Part shown: in pieces, positions 22,939 through 31,383 of the stretch
How the letters are laid out: the number at the start of each line of letters is the position of its first letter
Position numbering within the stretch: position 1 is the stretch's first letter
Origin: JAHDDW01 sp964648795
GTDB lineage: Bacteria; Actinomycetota; Acidimicrobiia; Acidimicrobiales; SZUA-35
Assembly: GCA_964648795.1 (NCBI GenBank)
Contig: CAZYMB010000011.1
Coordinates: 6,944 to 70,943 of the forward strand
DNA: 64,000 nt
Direction: 5' to 3'
Translations under genes and position numbers: made by a program
Notes under the pieces: model-generated
The model's input: the letters and a program-made list of their open reading frames with translations, nothing else
Databases searched by the model: none
Told to the model about the DNA's origin: nothing

Positions 22939-23925
22939 ATGGTTTCGGCAAAAGATCGCTACTTAGACGCACTGGGTTTCCAAAAGACAGAGGACTCCCA
23001 ACGCGAGGATAGTTCAAATAGACCCCCAAGAAATAGACCGAAAGGCCCTCATAGGAATTGGCGAAGTACCGACGGTATATGGGAACGAAGAATTGACCTA
23101 GTTGAAACTTCGGATGATATTGAAATTACTGAGTTGGCGGAACCTGTGGCGAGAACAGACACAAATGCGGATATGACAGAGACCTGGAAGGCTTTTAAGG
23201 CCAAAGAGGGTCAAGCTGAGAGAGACGAGCTAATCGTCTTTTACTCTCCACTGGTTAAGTATGTGGCTTCAAGAGTTGCAGCCGGTCTCCCACAAAACGT
23301 AGACCATTCGGACTTGGTCTCTTACGGCATGTTCGGTTTGATCGACGCAATCAAGAAGTTTGACCTAGAGCGTGGCTACAAGTTTGAGACTTATGCAATC
23401 TCTCGCATTAAGGGCGCAATCTTAGATGAGCTTCGCAGCGTCGACTGGATCCCTCGCTCCATTCGATCTAAGGCAAAGTCAGTTGAGAAGGCAATGACAA
23501 AGTTGGAGTCGAAACTCCATCGCAGCCCAACTGATGAAGAGATCGCCGCAGAGATGAAGCTATCCATGCTTCAGCTAAGCAATCTTTACACACAGATTTC
23601 TTCGCTTGGTTTGGTTGCACTAGATGAGATGCTTAGCTTCTCTGGTGGTGAAAACCTAACTTACGGCGACACCTTGGCAGATCGTGATGACGGTCCAGGC
23701 ACAGTCTATGAAAATCTCGAAACTCGTCAGGTCCTAGCTTCTGCGATCAACTCTATGAATGAAAGAGAACGAGTCGTTCTTACCCTGTACTACTACGAAG
23801 GTCTAACACTGGCTGATATTGGCGACGTTCTTGGTGTTACTGAGTCTCGAGTTTGTCAGATTCACACTAAAGCAGTGCTTCAGCTGCGCTCTAAGATGAC
23901 TTCTGAAATGCGAGAAGTAGCCTAA
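22939..23925 (+). CDS. whiG: FliA/WhiG-family sigma factor
   Basis: Group-3 sigma factor that directs RNA polymerase to a specific promoter class. After a basic, poorly conserved N-terminal stretch of about 85 residues come region 2 (VKYVASRVAAGLPQNVDHSDLVSYGMFGLIDAIKKFD) with YKFETYAISRIKGAILDELR, region 3 (SKAKSVEKAMTKLESKLHRSPTDEE) and region 4 (NERERVVLTLYYYEGLTLADIGDVLGVTESRVCQIHTKAVLQLRS). WhiG controls sporulation in Streptomyces and FliA controls motility elsewhere; neither gene set is visible here, so the regulon is open. Location between dprA and rpsB is typical for actinobacteria, where whiG lies close to rpsB-tsf. The extended N terminus is unusual. Confidence 0.88.
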   Translation: MVSAKDRYLDALGFQKTEDSQREDSSNRPPRNRPKGPHRNWRSTDGIWERRIDLVETSDDIEITELAEPVARTDTNADMTETWKAFKAKEGQAERDELIVFYSPLVKYVASRVAAGLPQNVDHSDLVSYGMFGLIDAIKKFDLERGYKFETYAISRIKGAILDELRSVDWIPRSIRSKAKSVEKAMTKLESKLHRSPTDEEIAAEMKLSMLQLSNLYTQISSLGLVALDEMLSFSGGENLTYGDTLADRDDGPGTVYENLETRQVLASAINSMNERERVVLTLYYYEGLTLADIGDVLGVTESRVCQIHTKAVLQLRSKMTSEMREVA

Positions 23926-24037
23926 CTGTGTCTTCGGATCCTGATTCTTAATCGCATGTAAATTTAAGTTGAAGGCTTGCTATCCTTTTTCCTAGCGGTG
24001 GTCCAAAAGAGACTCCGGAGGCTAGGTAGCGGCAGAT

Positions 24038-24424
24038 ATGAGCGATTATTCTTCTTGGAATTATCCACGTGCTGGAATTAGAAATAGCGGTATGGCTGAA
24101 GTCGAAGTAAAGAGCTGGCTTCAGCTTTGGGTGCTAGCCAGGTCAGCTATTGCAGAAGGTACCTACCACATCCTTATTGCCACTCCAGATGAACAGAGCA
24201 TTAGATATTTTGCTAGTGATTGCCCGACCCCAGATGAGCTGATAAATAAGTTGATCTCGGATTTGGACCTTAGTGAAGAGGTGCAGGCTGAAATTCGTTC
24301 GGGCATTCCGGCAGACTCTAAATCTTCCAAGAATCCGCTGGTTGAGGATCAAGTCATCGATCCCGCTAGGCTGGCCGACGGTCCAGATGTACTGGATCCT
24401 GGCTCTAAGGGCCAGAGTTTATAA
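24038..24424 (+). CDS. Unrecognised small protein between whiG and rpsB
   Basis: A 128-residue protein that I do not recognise. Visible are a mixed alpha/beta core KSWLQLWVLARSAIAEGTYHILIATPDEQSIRYFASD and PTPDELINKLISDLDLSEEVQAEI, then a disordered Pro/Asp-rich tail. No signal peptide, membrane helix or metal motif. An AGAGACTCCGGAGG stretch with a GGAGG lies upstream of the ATG at suitable distance. Same strand as neighbours, 61 bases before rpsB. Codon use matches the surrounding genes, so it is probably real. Confidence 0.55.
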   Translation: MSDYSSWNYPRAGIRNSGMAEVEVKSWLQLWVLARSAIAEGTYHILIATPDEQSIRYFASDCPTPDELINKLISDLDLSEEVQAEIRSGIPADSKSSKNPLVEDQVIDPARLADGPDVLDPGSKGQSL

Positions 24425-24485
24425 TACTTGGCCTAATCCACGGTCTCGCTTGCGAGCTCGGTCGAGTACTTAACCGGAGGAAATC

Positions 24486-25370
24486 ATGACCGCTGTTGTC
24501 ACGATGAAACAAATGTTAGAAGCGGGAGTCCATTTCGGACATCAGACTCGCCGCTGGAACCCAAAGATGAAGCGCTTCATCCATGGTGAGCACAAAGGTG
24601 TTTACATCATCGACCTTGAAGAAACACTTCGTCGTATAGAAACCGCATACACCTTTATCCGAGACACTGTCTCCGAGGGTGGCACAGTTCTGTTCGTTGG
24701 AACTAAGAAACAAGCACAAGAACCAATCAAGCGTTACGCACAGTCTGTTGGCATGCCATACGTTGATCAGCGTTGGCTTGGTGGGATGATCACTAACTAC
24801 AAGACAATTTCTAAGCGAGTAAGCAAGCTGGTCGAATACGAGCGCATGCGCAAAGCCGGCGAATTCGAGAAAATGCCTAAGAAGGAAGCTCTTCAGTACA
24901 CACGTGAGCTGGACAAGCTAGAACGCAATATTGGTGGTATCAAACTAATGGCAAAGGCTCCAAGCGCCTTGTTCGTTCTTGACACAATTTCTGAAGGCAT
25001 CGCAGTTACCGAAGCACGAAAGCTAGGCATCCCTGTCGTAGCTGTTGTTGACACTAACTGTGACCCAGACCTAATCACTTACCCAATCCCAGGTAACGAT
25101 GACGCTATTCGTTCAGCAGAACTAATGACACGAGTCATTGCCGAAGCTGTTGCAGAAGGCAAACTCATTCACGCTAAGAAGACTGGCGCACCAACAGGTG
25201 AAGCTCCAGTCGAGCGTACCGAGGAGCAAAAAGCAGAGCATAAGGCTGCCCAAGAAGCAGCAGCTAAAGAAGCTGCAGTCGCTCAAGCAGAGCGAGATGC
25301 CACCATAGCCAATGCCGAAAAAGCTCCTGCGCCAGCAGAAGCACCGGCTACTGAAACTACTTCAGAGTAA
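24486..25370 (+). CDS. rpsB: 30S ribosomal protein S2
   Basis: Small-subunit protein S2, essential for translation initiation. The core (about 1-235) has MKQMLEAGVHFGHQTRRWNPKM, FVGTKKQAQEPIKRYA, RWLGGMITNYKTI and KLGIPVVAVVDTNCDPDLITYPIPGNDDAIRS. The last 60 residues are an Ala/Glu-rich tail beyond the usual end. A GGAGG-like site (CCGGAGGAAATC) precedes the ATG. It starts the standard rpsB-tsf-pyrH-frr-cdsA-dxr series. Confidence 0.95.
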   Translation: MTAVVTMKQMLEAGVHFGHQTRRWNPKMKRFIHGEHKGVYIIDLEETLRRIETAYTFIRDTVSEGGTVLFVGTKKQAQEPIKRYAQSVGMPYVDQRWLGGMITNYKTISKRVSKLVEYERMRKAGEFEKMPKKEALQYTRELDKLERNIGGIKLMAKAPSALFVLDTISEGIAVTEARKLGIPVVAVVDTNCDPDLITYPIPGNDDAIRSAELMTRVIAEAVAEGKLIHAKKTGAPTGEAPVERTEEQKAEHKAAQEAAAKEAAVAQAERDATIANAEKAPAPAEAPATETTSE

Positions 25371-25399
25371 ACGTTCTAATACATTCAAGGAGAATAATA

Positions 25400-26167
25400 G
25401 TGTCACAAGTAACTGCAAAGCAGGTTCAAGAACTACGCCAAGCAACTGGTGCCGGAATGATGGATGCCAAGAAGGCTCTTACAGCAGCCGACGGCGATTT
25501 CGATGCGGCCGTTCAGGCTCTTCGTGAGAAGGGTCTAGCAAAAGCAGCTGGGCGTACAGATCGTGAAAATGCTGAAGGTTTAATTGCCATTGCGCAGAAC
25601 GATTCAGCTGCAGCTTTGGTTCAACTAAAGTGCGAAACCGATTTCGCTGCTAAGTCAGAGTCATTTATTGCCTTCGCTCAATCGCTCGCTGACGACGTTC
25701 TAGCTAATGGTGTAGATGCTCTTAACGCTCGTAAAGCTGAGCTAGAAGACCTACAGATCACAATTAAAGAGAACATCGAAATTGGAACCACCGAAGTAGT
25801 CGAAGGCGAGTTCAGTGCTTACCTTCACGGCGGTGGACGAATTGGTGTTCTACTTCAGGGCGAAGATGTGCCTGCCGAGACGCTTCACGAAATAGCTTTG
25901 CATTCTGCGTTTGCTAAGCCTCGTTATCTAACTAGAGACGAAGTCCCAGCCGAAGATATCGAAAAAGAACGAGCAGCGTTCCTAGAGATCACAAAGGCTG
26001 AAGGCAAGCCAGAGCAGGCTTGGGACAAGATTGTTGAAGGTCGAGTTAACTCTTGGCTAGCTGAATCAGTACTCCTTGAACAAGGCGTATTCGGCGAAAA
26101 AGAGACAGTTACGCAAAAGATTGGCTCTGGCAAGATAACTAAGCTCGTCATGGCCTCAATCGGCTAA
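25400..26167 (+). CDS. tsf: Elongation factor Ts
   Basis: Nucleotide exchange factor for EF-Tu. The 255-residue protein begins with the UBA-like VKQVQELRQATGAGMMDAKKAL-type sequence (TAKQVQELRQATGAGMMDAK), followed by LREKGLAKAAGRTDRENAEG, the TDFAAKSESF motif, and HEIALHSAFAKPRYLTRDEVP and a C-terminal KIGSGKI. The start is GTG with AAGGAG seven bases upstream. It is 29 bases after rpsB. Confidence 0.95.
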   Translation: MSQVTAKQVQELRQATGAGMMDAKKALTAADGDFDAAVQALREKGLAKAAGRTDRENAEGLIAIAQNDSAAALVQLKCETDFAAKSESFIAFAQSLADDVLANGVDALNARKAELEDLQITIKENIEIGTTEVVEGEFSAYLHGGGRIGVLLQGEDVPAETLHEIALHSAFAKPRYLTRDEVPAEDIEKERAAFLEITKAEGKPEQAWDKIVEGRVNSWLAESVLLEQGVFGEKETVTQKIGSGKITKLVMASIG

Positions 26168-26202
26168 GGTGACAGCGCAGTTCAATTAAGTAGGAGAACC
26201 TA

Positions 26203-26943
26203 ATGTCTGAAACCGCAAAGAAGAAGCCTCGGTGGAATCGTATTCTGTTGAAGCTCTCTGGTGAAGCGTTTGCGGGGGACAGAGGGCACGGTATCGATGC
26301 CAAGGCTGTTAGTAAAATTGTCGCCGACATCATCGAAGTCGTAGATACCTATGACGTTGAAATTGCTATCGCCGTAGGTGGTGGCAACTTTTGGCGTGGA
26401 CTAGCTGGAGCTGAGGGCGGAATTGACCGAGCTCAATCTGACTATATGGGCATGCTCGCAATCGTTATGAATGCGCTTGCTTTGCAAGACTTCTTTGAAC
26501 AAAAGGGTGTTTATACCAGAGTTCAGACAGCTATTCGTATGCCACAGATTGCCGAAGAGTACATTCGTCGTAGAGCGATTCGCCACCTCGAAAAAGGAAG
26601 AATCGTAATCTTCGCTGCCGGGACCGGTGACCCATACTTTACATCTGACAACACCGCTGCACTTAGAGCCGTAGAGATTCAGGCAGATGCCCTACTAAAG
26701 GGAACTCACGGTGGTGTTGACGGAATTTATACTGCTGATCCAAGAAAAGATCCTGAAGCTACCAAAATGGATGAAGTCACTTACTTAGACGTCATCAACA
26801 AAAATCTAAGGGTCATGGATCAGACAGCTATTTCTCACGCCAGAGAGAACGAGCTACCAATCGTTGTATTTGACCTAATGGGCGAAGGTAACTTGCTTGG
26901 TCTGGTGAGCGGCGAGTCAATTGGGACTATGGTTAAAGCATGA
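26203..26943 (+). CDS. pyrH: Uridylate kinase
   Basis: UMP kinase of the amino acid kinase fold, converting UMP to UDP for nucleotide synthesis. The 246-residue protein shows RILLKLSGEAFAG, IAVGGGNFWRGLAGA, DYMGMLAIVMNALALQD, VIFAAGTGDPYFTSDNTAALRA and GVDGIYTADPRKDP. It follows tsf and its stop overlaps the frr start by four bases (ATGA), in the standard order. Confidence 0.95.
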   Translation: MSETAKKKPRWNRILLKLSGEAFAGDRGHGIDAKAVSKIVADIIEVVDTYDVEIAIAVGGGNFWRGLAGAEGGIDRAQSDYMGMLAIVMNALALQDFFEQKGVYTRVQTAIRMPQIAEEYIRRRAIRHLEKGRIVIFAAGTGDPYFTSDNTAALRAVEIQADALLKGTHGGVDGIYTADPRKDPEATKMDEVTYLDVINKNLRVMDQTAISHARENELPIVVFDLMGEGNLLGLVSGESIGTMVKA

Positions 26944-27506
26944 GCGAAATCGCAGAACTAGCAATCGAAGAAGCCAAGGACCGAATGGACAAGGCTATTG
27001 CACACGCCAAGGGCGAGTTCAGTAGCGTTAGAAGTGGCAGGGCTGCTCCAGAGCTACTCGAAAAACTTACTGTAGAAGCATACGGTTCTGAGATGCGCCT
27101 AGTTGAGCTTGCATCGATATCTGTGCCAGAGTCACGCCAGTTACTTGTTACTCCACACGACGCAGGCAATATCGAAGCAGTCGAGCGAGGAATCATAAAC
27201 TCTGACCTTGGTCTAGCTCCAACTAACGACGGCCGAACTCTAAGGCTAAGCTTTCCTCCTCTCACAGAAGAGCGCCGCAAAGAGCTTGTGAAGCTTGTTA
27301 AAAGTATGGCTGAAGATGCAAAAGTCAGTATGCGAAACATTCGCAGAGACAGCCGTAAAGAGCTAGATGCAGCGAAGTCAGACGGTTCAATGTCCGATGA
27401 TGAGCTTGAAAGAGCAAATAAAGCGCTGGATGAAGCCACAAAATCGGCTGAAAATGCGGTGGATTCTTCATTGGCTGCCAAAGAAGCAGAGCTGCTCGAG
27501 GTTTAG
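26940..27506 (+). CDS. frr: Ribosome recycling factor
   Basis: Splits post-termination ribosomes together with EF-G. The 188-residue product has the typical three-helix-bundle sequence with FSSVRSGRAAPELLEKL, MRLVELASISVPESRQLLV, DAGNIEAVERGI and LSFPPLTEERRKELVK followed by RRDSRKELDAAK. Length and position after pyrH are normal, and the start overlaps the pyrH stop. Confidence 0.95.
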   Translation: MSEIAELAIEEAKDRMDKAIAHAKGEFSSVRSGRAAPELLEKLTVEAYGSEMRLVELASISVPESRQLLVTPHDAGNIEAVERGIINSDLGLAPTNDGRTLRLSFPPLTEERRKELVKLVKSMAEDAKVSMRNIRRDSRKELDAAKSDGSMSDDELERANKALDEATKSAENAVDSSLAAKEAELLEV

Positions 27507-27543
27507 TTGGACTACACTAGTTAACCGTTGAAAGGTTTTCTAA

Positions 27544-28938
27544 GTGATACGTAGAAGCTTCGGTGGAGACAACGGCGATGAAAATGGCGTCGACAATATA
27601 GATGATGATCAAGAGGTCACGGCAAGCGGGCTAAAGCATTGGGCTGAGCCTGCTGATCCAGATCCATTGGAGTCGAAAGAAGATCAGTTCGCCCCTCTTT
27701 GGCAACTAGGTCCAGACGATGAAGCAGAGGTCGACAATTGGAAGTTAGAGGACATGTCTTCGTCTGATGACTCAGTAGAAGTTGCACGTCTCGCTAAGGA
27801 TCGAACCAAGGACCCGCAACTATCGTTCGATCCGTCTTCAGTCAACGAAAAGCCAAAGCGTGGTGACGATGACCCCAGAGTAGCTGAGGCTCTAAAGCGA
27901 GCTGCCGACATCGAAGCATCAAGAAATCTCCCAGAGCATAGGATTGCTGAAGGTATCGTTGAGCCAGTTGGTGTAGACGGTGTTGAACAAGTTGAATTCG
28001 ACTTAGACGCAGAAATCGAGAAGCTAGAAGACGATGAGCTCGAAGGCGATATCCAACTTATTGACGAAGACCCAGTTGACTTTGACGAAGCTGACCCAAC
28101 AGATCGCAACCTTGGAGTTGCTGTGGCCGTCGGAGTATTGCTAGCTACTGCTGCTTTTGCCTTGCTGTGGATCAACGAGTTCACTGCGATTGCATTAATT
28201 GGGGTAGCGGCACTGTTTGCTGTCGCAGAGTTGTATAACGCCATGAGCTCAGTTGGACTAAAGCCAGCCAAGCTGCTCGGTTACGTTGCAACTGTCTCTC
28301 TACCAGCTGGAGCGTTCTTTGAAGGCACCGCTTCGTATCCATTAGTTGTTGGTCTGACCGTTCTGTTCGGGGTGCTCTGGTATTTAGTAGGCGCTGACTA
28401 TGAGCGCCCTGTCCTCAACTTAGGTCTGACTCTTCTTGGAGTTGCTTGGGTTGGTGGGCTTGCAGGTTTTGCAGGACTGATGTTGGGGGCCAACTACGAG
28501 CTTGGACGACAGGTATTGATTGCTGCAATAGCAGTCACGGCGATCTCAGATATCTGCGCTTATTTCGGTGGTAAGGCCTTCGGCCATACTCCATTGCACA
28601 GAGCTAGTCCAAACAAGACTTGGGAAGGCACAGTTAGTGGATTCGTCGCCGCTTTGGCATTCGGTCTAGTTCTTGGAATTCTTGGCGACTTTGTTTCGGC
28701 TGACACCACATTTATCTTCAGAGACAACTTCGCAGCTGCGATTGTATTTGCGGCGATTATTGGCCTGATTGCTCCGCTGGGGGACTTAGGGCAGTCAATG
28801 ATTAAGCGAGACCTCGGGGTTAAAGACCTAGGAACGCTGTTGCCTGGCCATGGCGGAGTGTTTGATCGAGTAGATGCGCTGCTGTTCAGTCTGCCTGCTG
28901 CATACTATTGCGCTGTATTCTTCGACCTATTGGGCTAG
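27544..28938 (+). CDS. cdsA: Phosphatidate cytidylyltransferase with long acidic N-terminal extension
   Basis: Membrane enzyme making CDP-diacylglycerol from phosphatidic acid and CTP. The catalytic part occupies about residues 190-464, with eight or so membrane helices, NKTWEGTVSGF and the family signature SMIKRDLGVKDLGTLLPGHGGVFDR near the C terminus. The first 190 residues are hydrophilic and very acidic, with no recognised domain; actinobacterial CdsA proteins often have a cytosolic extension but this one is long. The start is GTG 37 bases after frr. Followed closely by dxr. Confidence 0.9.
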   Translation: MIRRSFGGDNGDENGVDNIDDDQEVTASGLKHWAEPADPDPLESKEDQFAPLWQLGPDDEAEVDNWKLEDMSSSDDSVEVARLAKDRTKDPQLSFDPSSVNEKPKRGDDDPRVAEALKRAADIEASRNLPEHRIAEGIVEPVGVDGVEQVEFDLDAEIEKLEDDELEGDIQLIDEDPVDFDEADPTDRNLGVAVAVGVLLATAAFALLWINEFTAIALIGVAALFAVAELYNAMSSVGLKPAKLLGYVATVSLPAGAFFEGTASYPLVVGLTVLFGVLWYLVGADYERPVLNLGLTLLGVAWVGGLAGFAGLMLGANYELGRQVLIAAIAVTAISDICAYFGGKAFGHTPLHRASPNKTWEGTVSGFVAALAFGLVLGILGDFVSADTTFIFRDNFAAAIVFAAIIGLIAPLGDLGQSMIKRDLGVKDLGTLLPGHGGVFDRVDALLFSLPAAYYCAVFFDLLG

Positions 28939-28952
28939 ATTCGATCTAGCTT

Positions 28953-30119
28953 ATGATTAAATCAGTCGGAGTTTTTGGCTCTACAGGTTCGATAGGAACG
29001 CAGACGCTTGACGTTGTTCGACAAAATCCAGATCTCTATAGGGTGTCTTGTCTAACAGCTCACGAGAATGTAGACCTGCTGCTTGAACAATCAAAGCAGT
29101 TTCAACCAGATTATGTGTCGTTAGGTTCTAAGAACCCTGCAAAGCGTCAGAAACTATCTGAAAATCTAGATTCTGGCATTCAACTAGTCGAGGACACCCA
29201 GCTTTCACAGATTGCTGCAGAGGGCGACGTTTGTATAAATGGGATAGTTGGTTTCGCCGGATTGCCAGTGACTATAGGCGCTCTCGAAGGTGGCACTAGG
29301 CTCGGCCTGGCAAATAAAGAGTCATTGGTTGCGGCTGGACCTGTGGTAGCTAAGGCACGGACAACGGAAGGTGCTGAGCTGATTCCCGTTGATTCAGAAC
29401 ACTCAGCTATTTTCCAGTGCTTGCAGACAGCTACTCAAAATACTCCAGTCCGAATTCAGTTGACTGCCTCTGGCGGCCCATTTCGAACCTTTTGTGCTGA
29501 GCAACTGAAAGAAGTGACCATTGATGACGCTCTTGCTCACCCAACTTGGAGCATGGGGCCAAAGATTACAATCGACTCTTCGACGTTGGCTAATAAAGGC
29601 TTAGAGCTAATCGAAGCACTCGAACTTTTCCGTCACGACTTTGGGGTCACAGTTGACGATATCGATGTGGTTGTCCATCCGCAGTCTGTAGTTCATTCAA
29701 TGATCACCTTTACAGATGGCTCAACGATTGCGCAATTGTCAGAACCCGATATGCGTTTACCGATTTCTTATGCGCTTAGTTATCCGGAAAGAAATGTCGG
29801 AGACTACGGGCGAATCGATTGGACTAAACAAAAAGTCCTCGAGTTTGAAGCGCCAGACCTAGAAAGATTTCCTTGTTTGGCAATGGCGATTGACGTGGCC
29901 CGATTGGGTGGCGCAGCTCCAGCGTGGTTTAACGCAGCCAATGAAGTTGCCGTCGCAGCCTTCCTAGAAGGCAAGATCAAGTGGACTCAAATTGCAGAAA
30001 CAATTGCTGATTCTTTGGCTGAGTTTTCGCAAGTGAATCTTAAGACCGCAGACGACGTAGTAGCCCTAGATTCAGCTTCCAGAGCTGCAACTGAGGAACT
30101 AATAGCAAAAATACTCTAA
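28953..30119 (+). CDS. dxr: 1-deoxy-D-xylulose 5-phosphate reductoisomerase
   Basis: Second enzyme of the MEP isoprenoid pathway, NADPH-dependent. The 388-residue product begins VGVFGSTGSIGTQTLDVV (NADPH site), and has GIVGFAGLPVT, LANKESLVAAG, IPVDSEHSAIFQCL with the metal-binding D-S-E, TASGGPFR, HPTWSMGPKITIDSSTLANKGLE and HPQSVVHSMI. It is placed between cdsA and the site-2 protease, the common order, except for the GGDEF gene inserted after it. ispG follows further down. Confidence 0.95.
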   Translation: MIKSVGVFGSTGSIGTQTLDVVRQNPDLYRVSCLTAHENVDLLLEQSKQFQPDYVSLGSKNPAKRQKLSENLDSGIQLVEDTQLSQIAAEGDVCINGIVGFAGLPVTIGALEGGTRLGLANKESLVAAGPVVAKARTTEGAELIPVDSEHSAIFQCLQTATQNTPVRIQLTASGGPFRTFCAEQLKEVTIDDALAHPTWSMGPKITIDSSTLANKGLELIEALELFRHDFGVTVDDIDVVVHPQSVVHSMITFTDGSTIAQLSEPDMRLPISYALSYPERNVGDYGRIDWTKQKVLEFEAPDLERFPCLAMAIDVARLGGAAPAWFNAANEVAVAAFLEGKIKWTQIAETIADSLAEFSQVNLKTADDVVALDSASRAATEELIAKIL

Positions 30120-30194
30120 GAGGTAGGCCGAATAGACTAGCTATTTGTCTCTCCCGAGCTAAAGAAGCGTACTTTTTCTTCCGTTTCTAGGGAT

Positions 30195-31292
30195 ATGTCG
30201 TTTAAGGTTGGATTTACCGAGCCTCTGTCTTTAGAGGCCGAGCTTCGCTCAGAAACAATCCAGGCAATCGAGAATATCAAGTGGGTCTTGATTGTCGGCG
30301 CCATCACAATGCCAGTAGCCAACGCAGCATTGATTTTTCCGTACGTTAGTCTCACTCCACTTCTTGCCTACGTTGTGTTCATGGAAGTAGTTGGGCTAAT
30401 TGCGATGTTCTTTTGGTTCTCGCCCTGGGCTAACAATAGGTTGAATGCTAAGGGAGTTCCGGCGTGTGCTATGACGGCTTCATTGTTTTGGATGTTTGCC
30501 TTGGGGCTTTTGCCGTTCTTTGTTTTTGATGTGGGGAATGCGCCGGTTGTATTTATGGCTGGTAATGCAATGGCCTGGGGAATAATCGCCGGTCTCAATA
30601 GCATCCTCGATCGGATTGATGACTACCGACGCGAGCTTTCGTTAGTCGTATTCATCCCTAACCAAATAGCCAGCGGTTTGGCCGGACAATGGCATATGGT
30701 GGCGATAACAATCTTTGGGATGTTCCTGATTTATCAGGGAGTATCCGGTTCTAACCTTTCGTATAGAAGACTTATTGAGCACCGTCGAGCTTTGGCTCGC
30801 AAAGCTGACAACGAAGCTGAAAGGTCTCGTACCGATGACCTGACAGGGCTACTAAATAGACATGGTTTGTCTGAGGTATACACAAGGAATCAACACAAGG
30901 CAGCCTTGTATATAGATCTTGACAAGTTCAAGGCAGTTAATGACAACTTCGGCCACTTGGCAGGCGACAAGGTACTGGTTGAAATATCTCGAAGATTAAA
31001 GCAGGCTTGTCGGGAAACAGATTCGGTAGCGCGTGTTGGTGGCGACGAGTTCGTAATTCTATGCCAAACGACAAACCCTGATTATCTAAGCAGACTGGCA
31101 GAAAGAATTAAGCTGGCATGTGGCTTCCCCATAGGGGACGGAGACAATTCTTATCAGATCGCAGCTAGTATCGGTATCTCGGTTTCAGAGCTTGGAACGG
31201 ACCTGGAGCATCTACTCAATCGTAGTGATATGGATATGCTCCGCAGTAAGCCTGGGCGTCGGCAGAGCTCGCTTCCAGAGAACAACTCCTAG
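30195..31292 (+). CDS. Membrane diguanylate cyclase (GGDEF)
   Basis: Makes cyclic di-GMP from two GTP. The N-terminal 200 residues contain about six hydrophobic segments that may form a sensor. The C-terminal catalytic domain shows DDLTGLLNRHGL, YIDLDKFKAVNDNFGHLAGDKVL and an intact GGDEF at residues 282-286; the product-inhibition site RETD is at 273-276, exactly five residues before it. No EAL domain. Inserted between dxr and the site-2 protease gene, which are neighbours in most bacteria. The ATG has no strong ribosome-binding site. Confidence 0.88.
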   Translation: MSFKVGFTEPLSLEAELRSETIQAIENIKWVLIVGAITMPVANAALIFPYVSLTPLLAYVVFMEVVGLIAMFFWFSPWANNRLNAKGVPACAMTASLFWMFALGLLPFFVFDVGNAPVVFMAGNAMAWGIIAGLNSILDRIDDYRRELSLVVFIPNQIASGLAGQWHMVAITIFGMFLIYQGVSGSNLSYRRLIEHRRALARKADNEAERSRTDDLTGLLNRHGLSEVYTRNQHKAALYIDLDKFKAVNDNFGHLAGDKVLVEISRRLKQACRETDSVARVGGDEFVILCQTTNPDYLSRLAERIKLACGFPIGDGDNSYQIAASIGISVSELGTDLEHLLNRSDMDMLRSKPGRRQSSLPENNS

Positions 31293-31304
31293 GATGGAAT
31301 TTCG

Positions 31305-31319
31305 CCTCGTTTAGCGAGG
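31305..31319 (+). other. Short hairpin after the GGDEF gene
   Basis: CCTCG (31305-31309) pairs with CGAGG (31315-31319) around TTTAG, 13 bases after the stop of the diguanylate cyclase gene. No T-run follows, so termination is doubtful. Confidence 0.3.
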
Positions 31320-31383
31320 TTGAAGTATGTACTCCAGTAGTAAACATGGAGCAACAATGGCCGATAGTCTTTAGAGAGTACCT

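Noticed and set aside
27684..28271. 195-codon Ser/Ala-rich minus-strand frame
   Set aside because: It is the antisense shadow of the acidic cdsA N terminus; low-complexity Ser-rich composition is typical of antisense to Glu/Asp codons.
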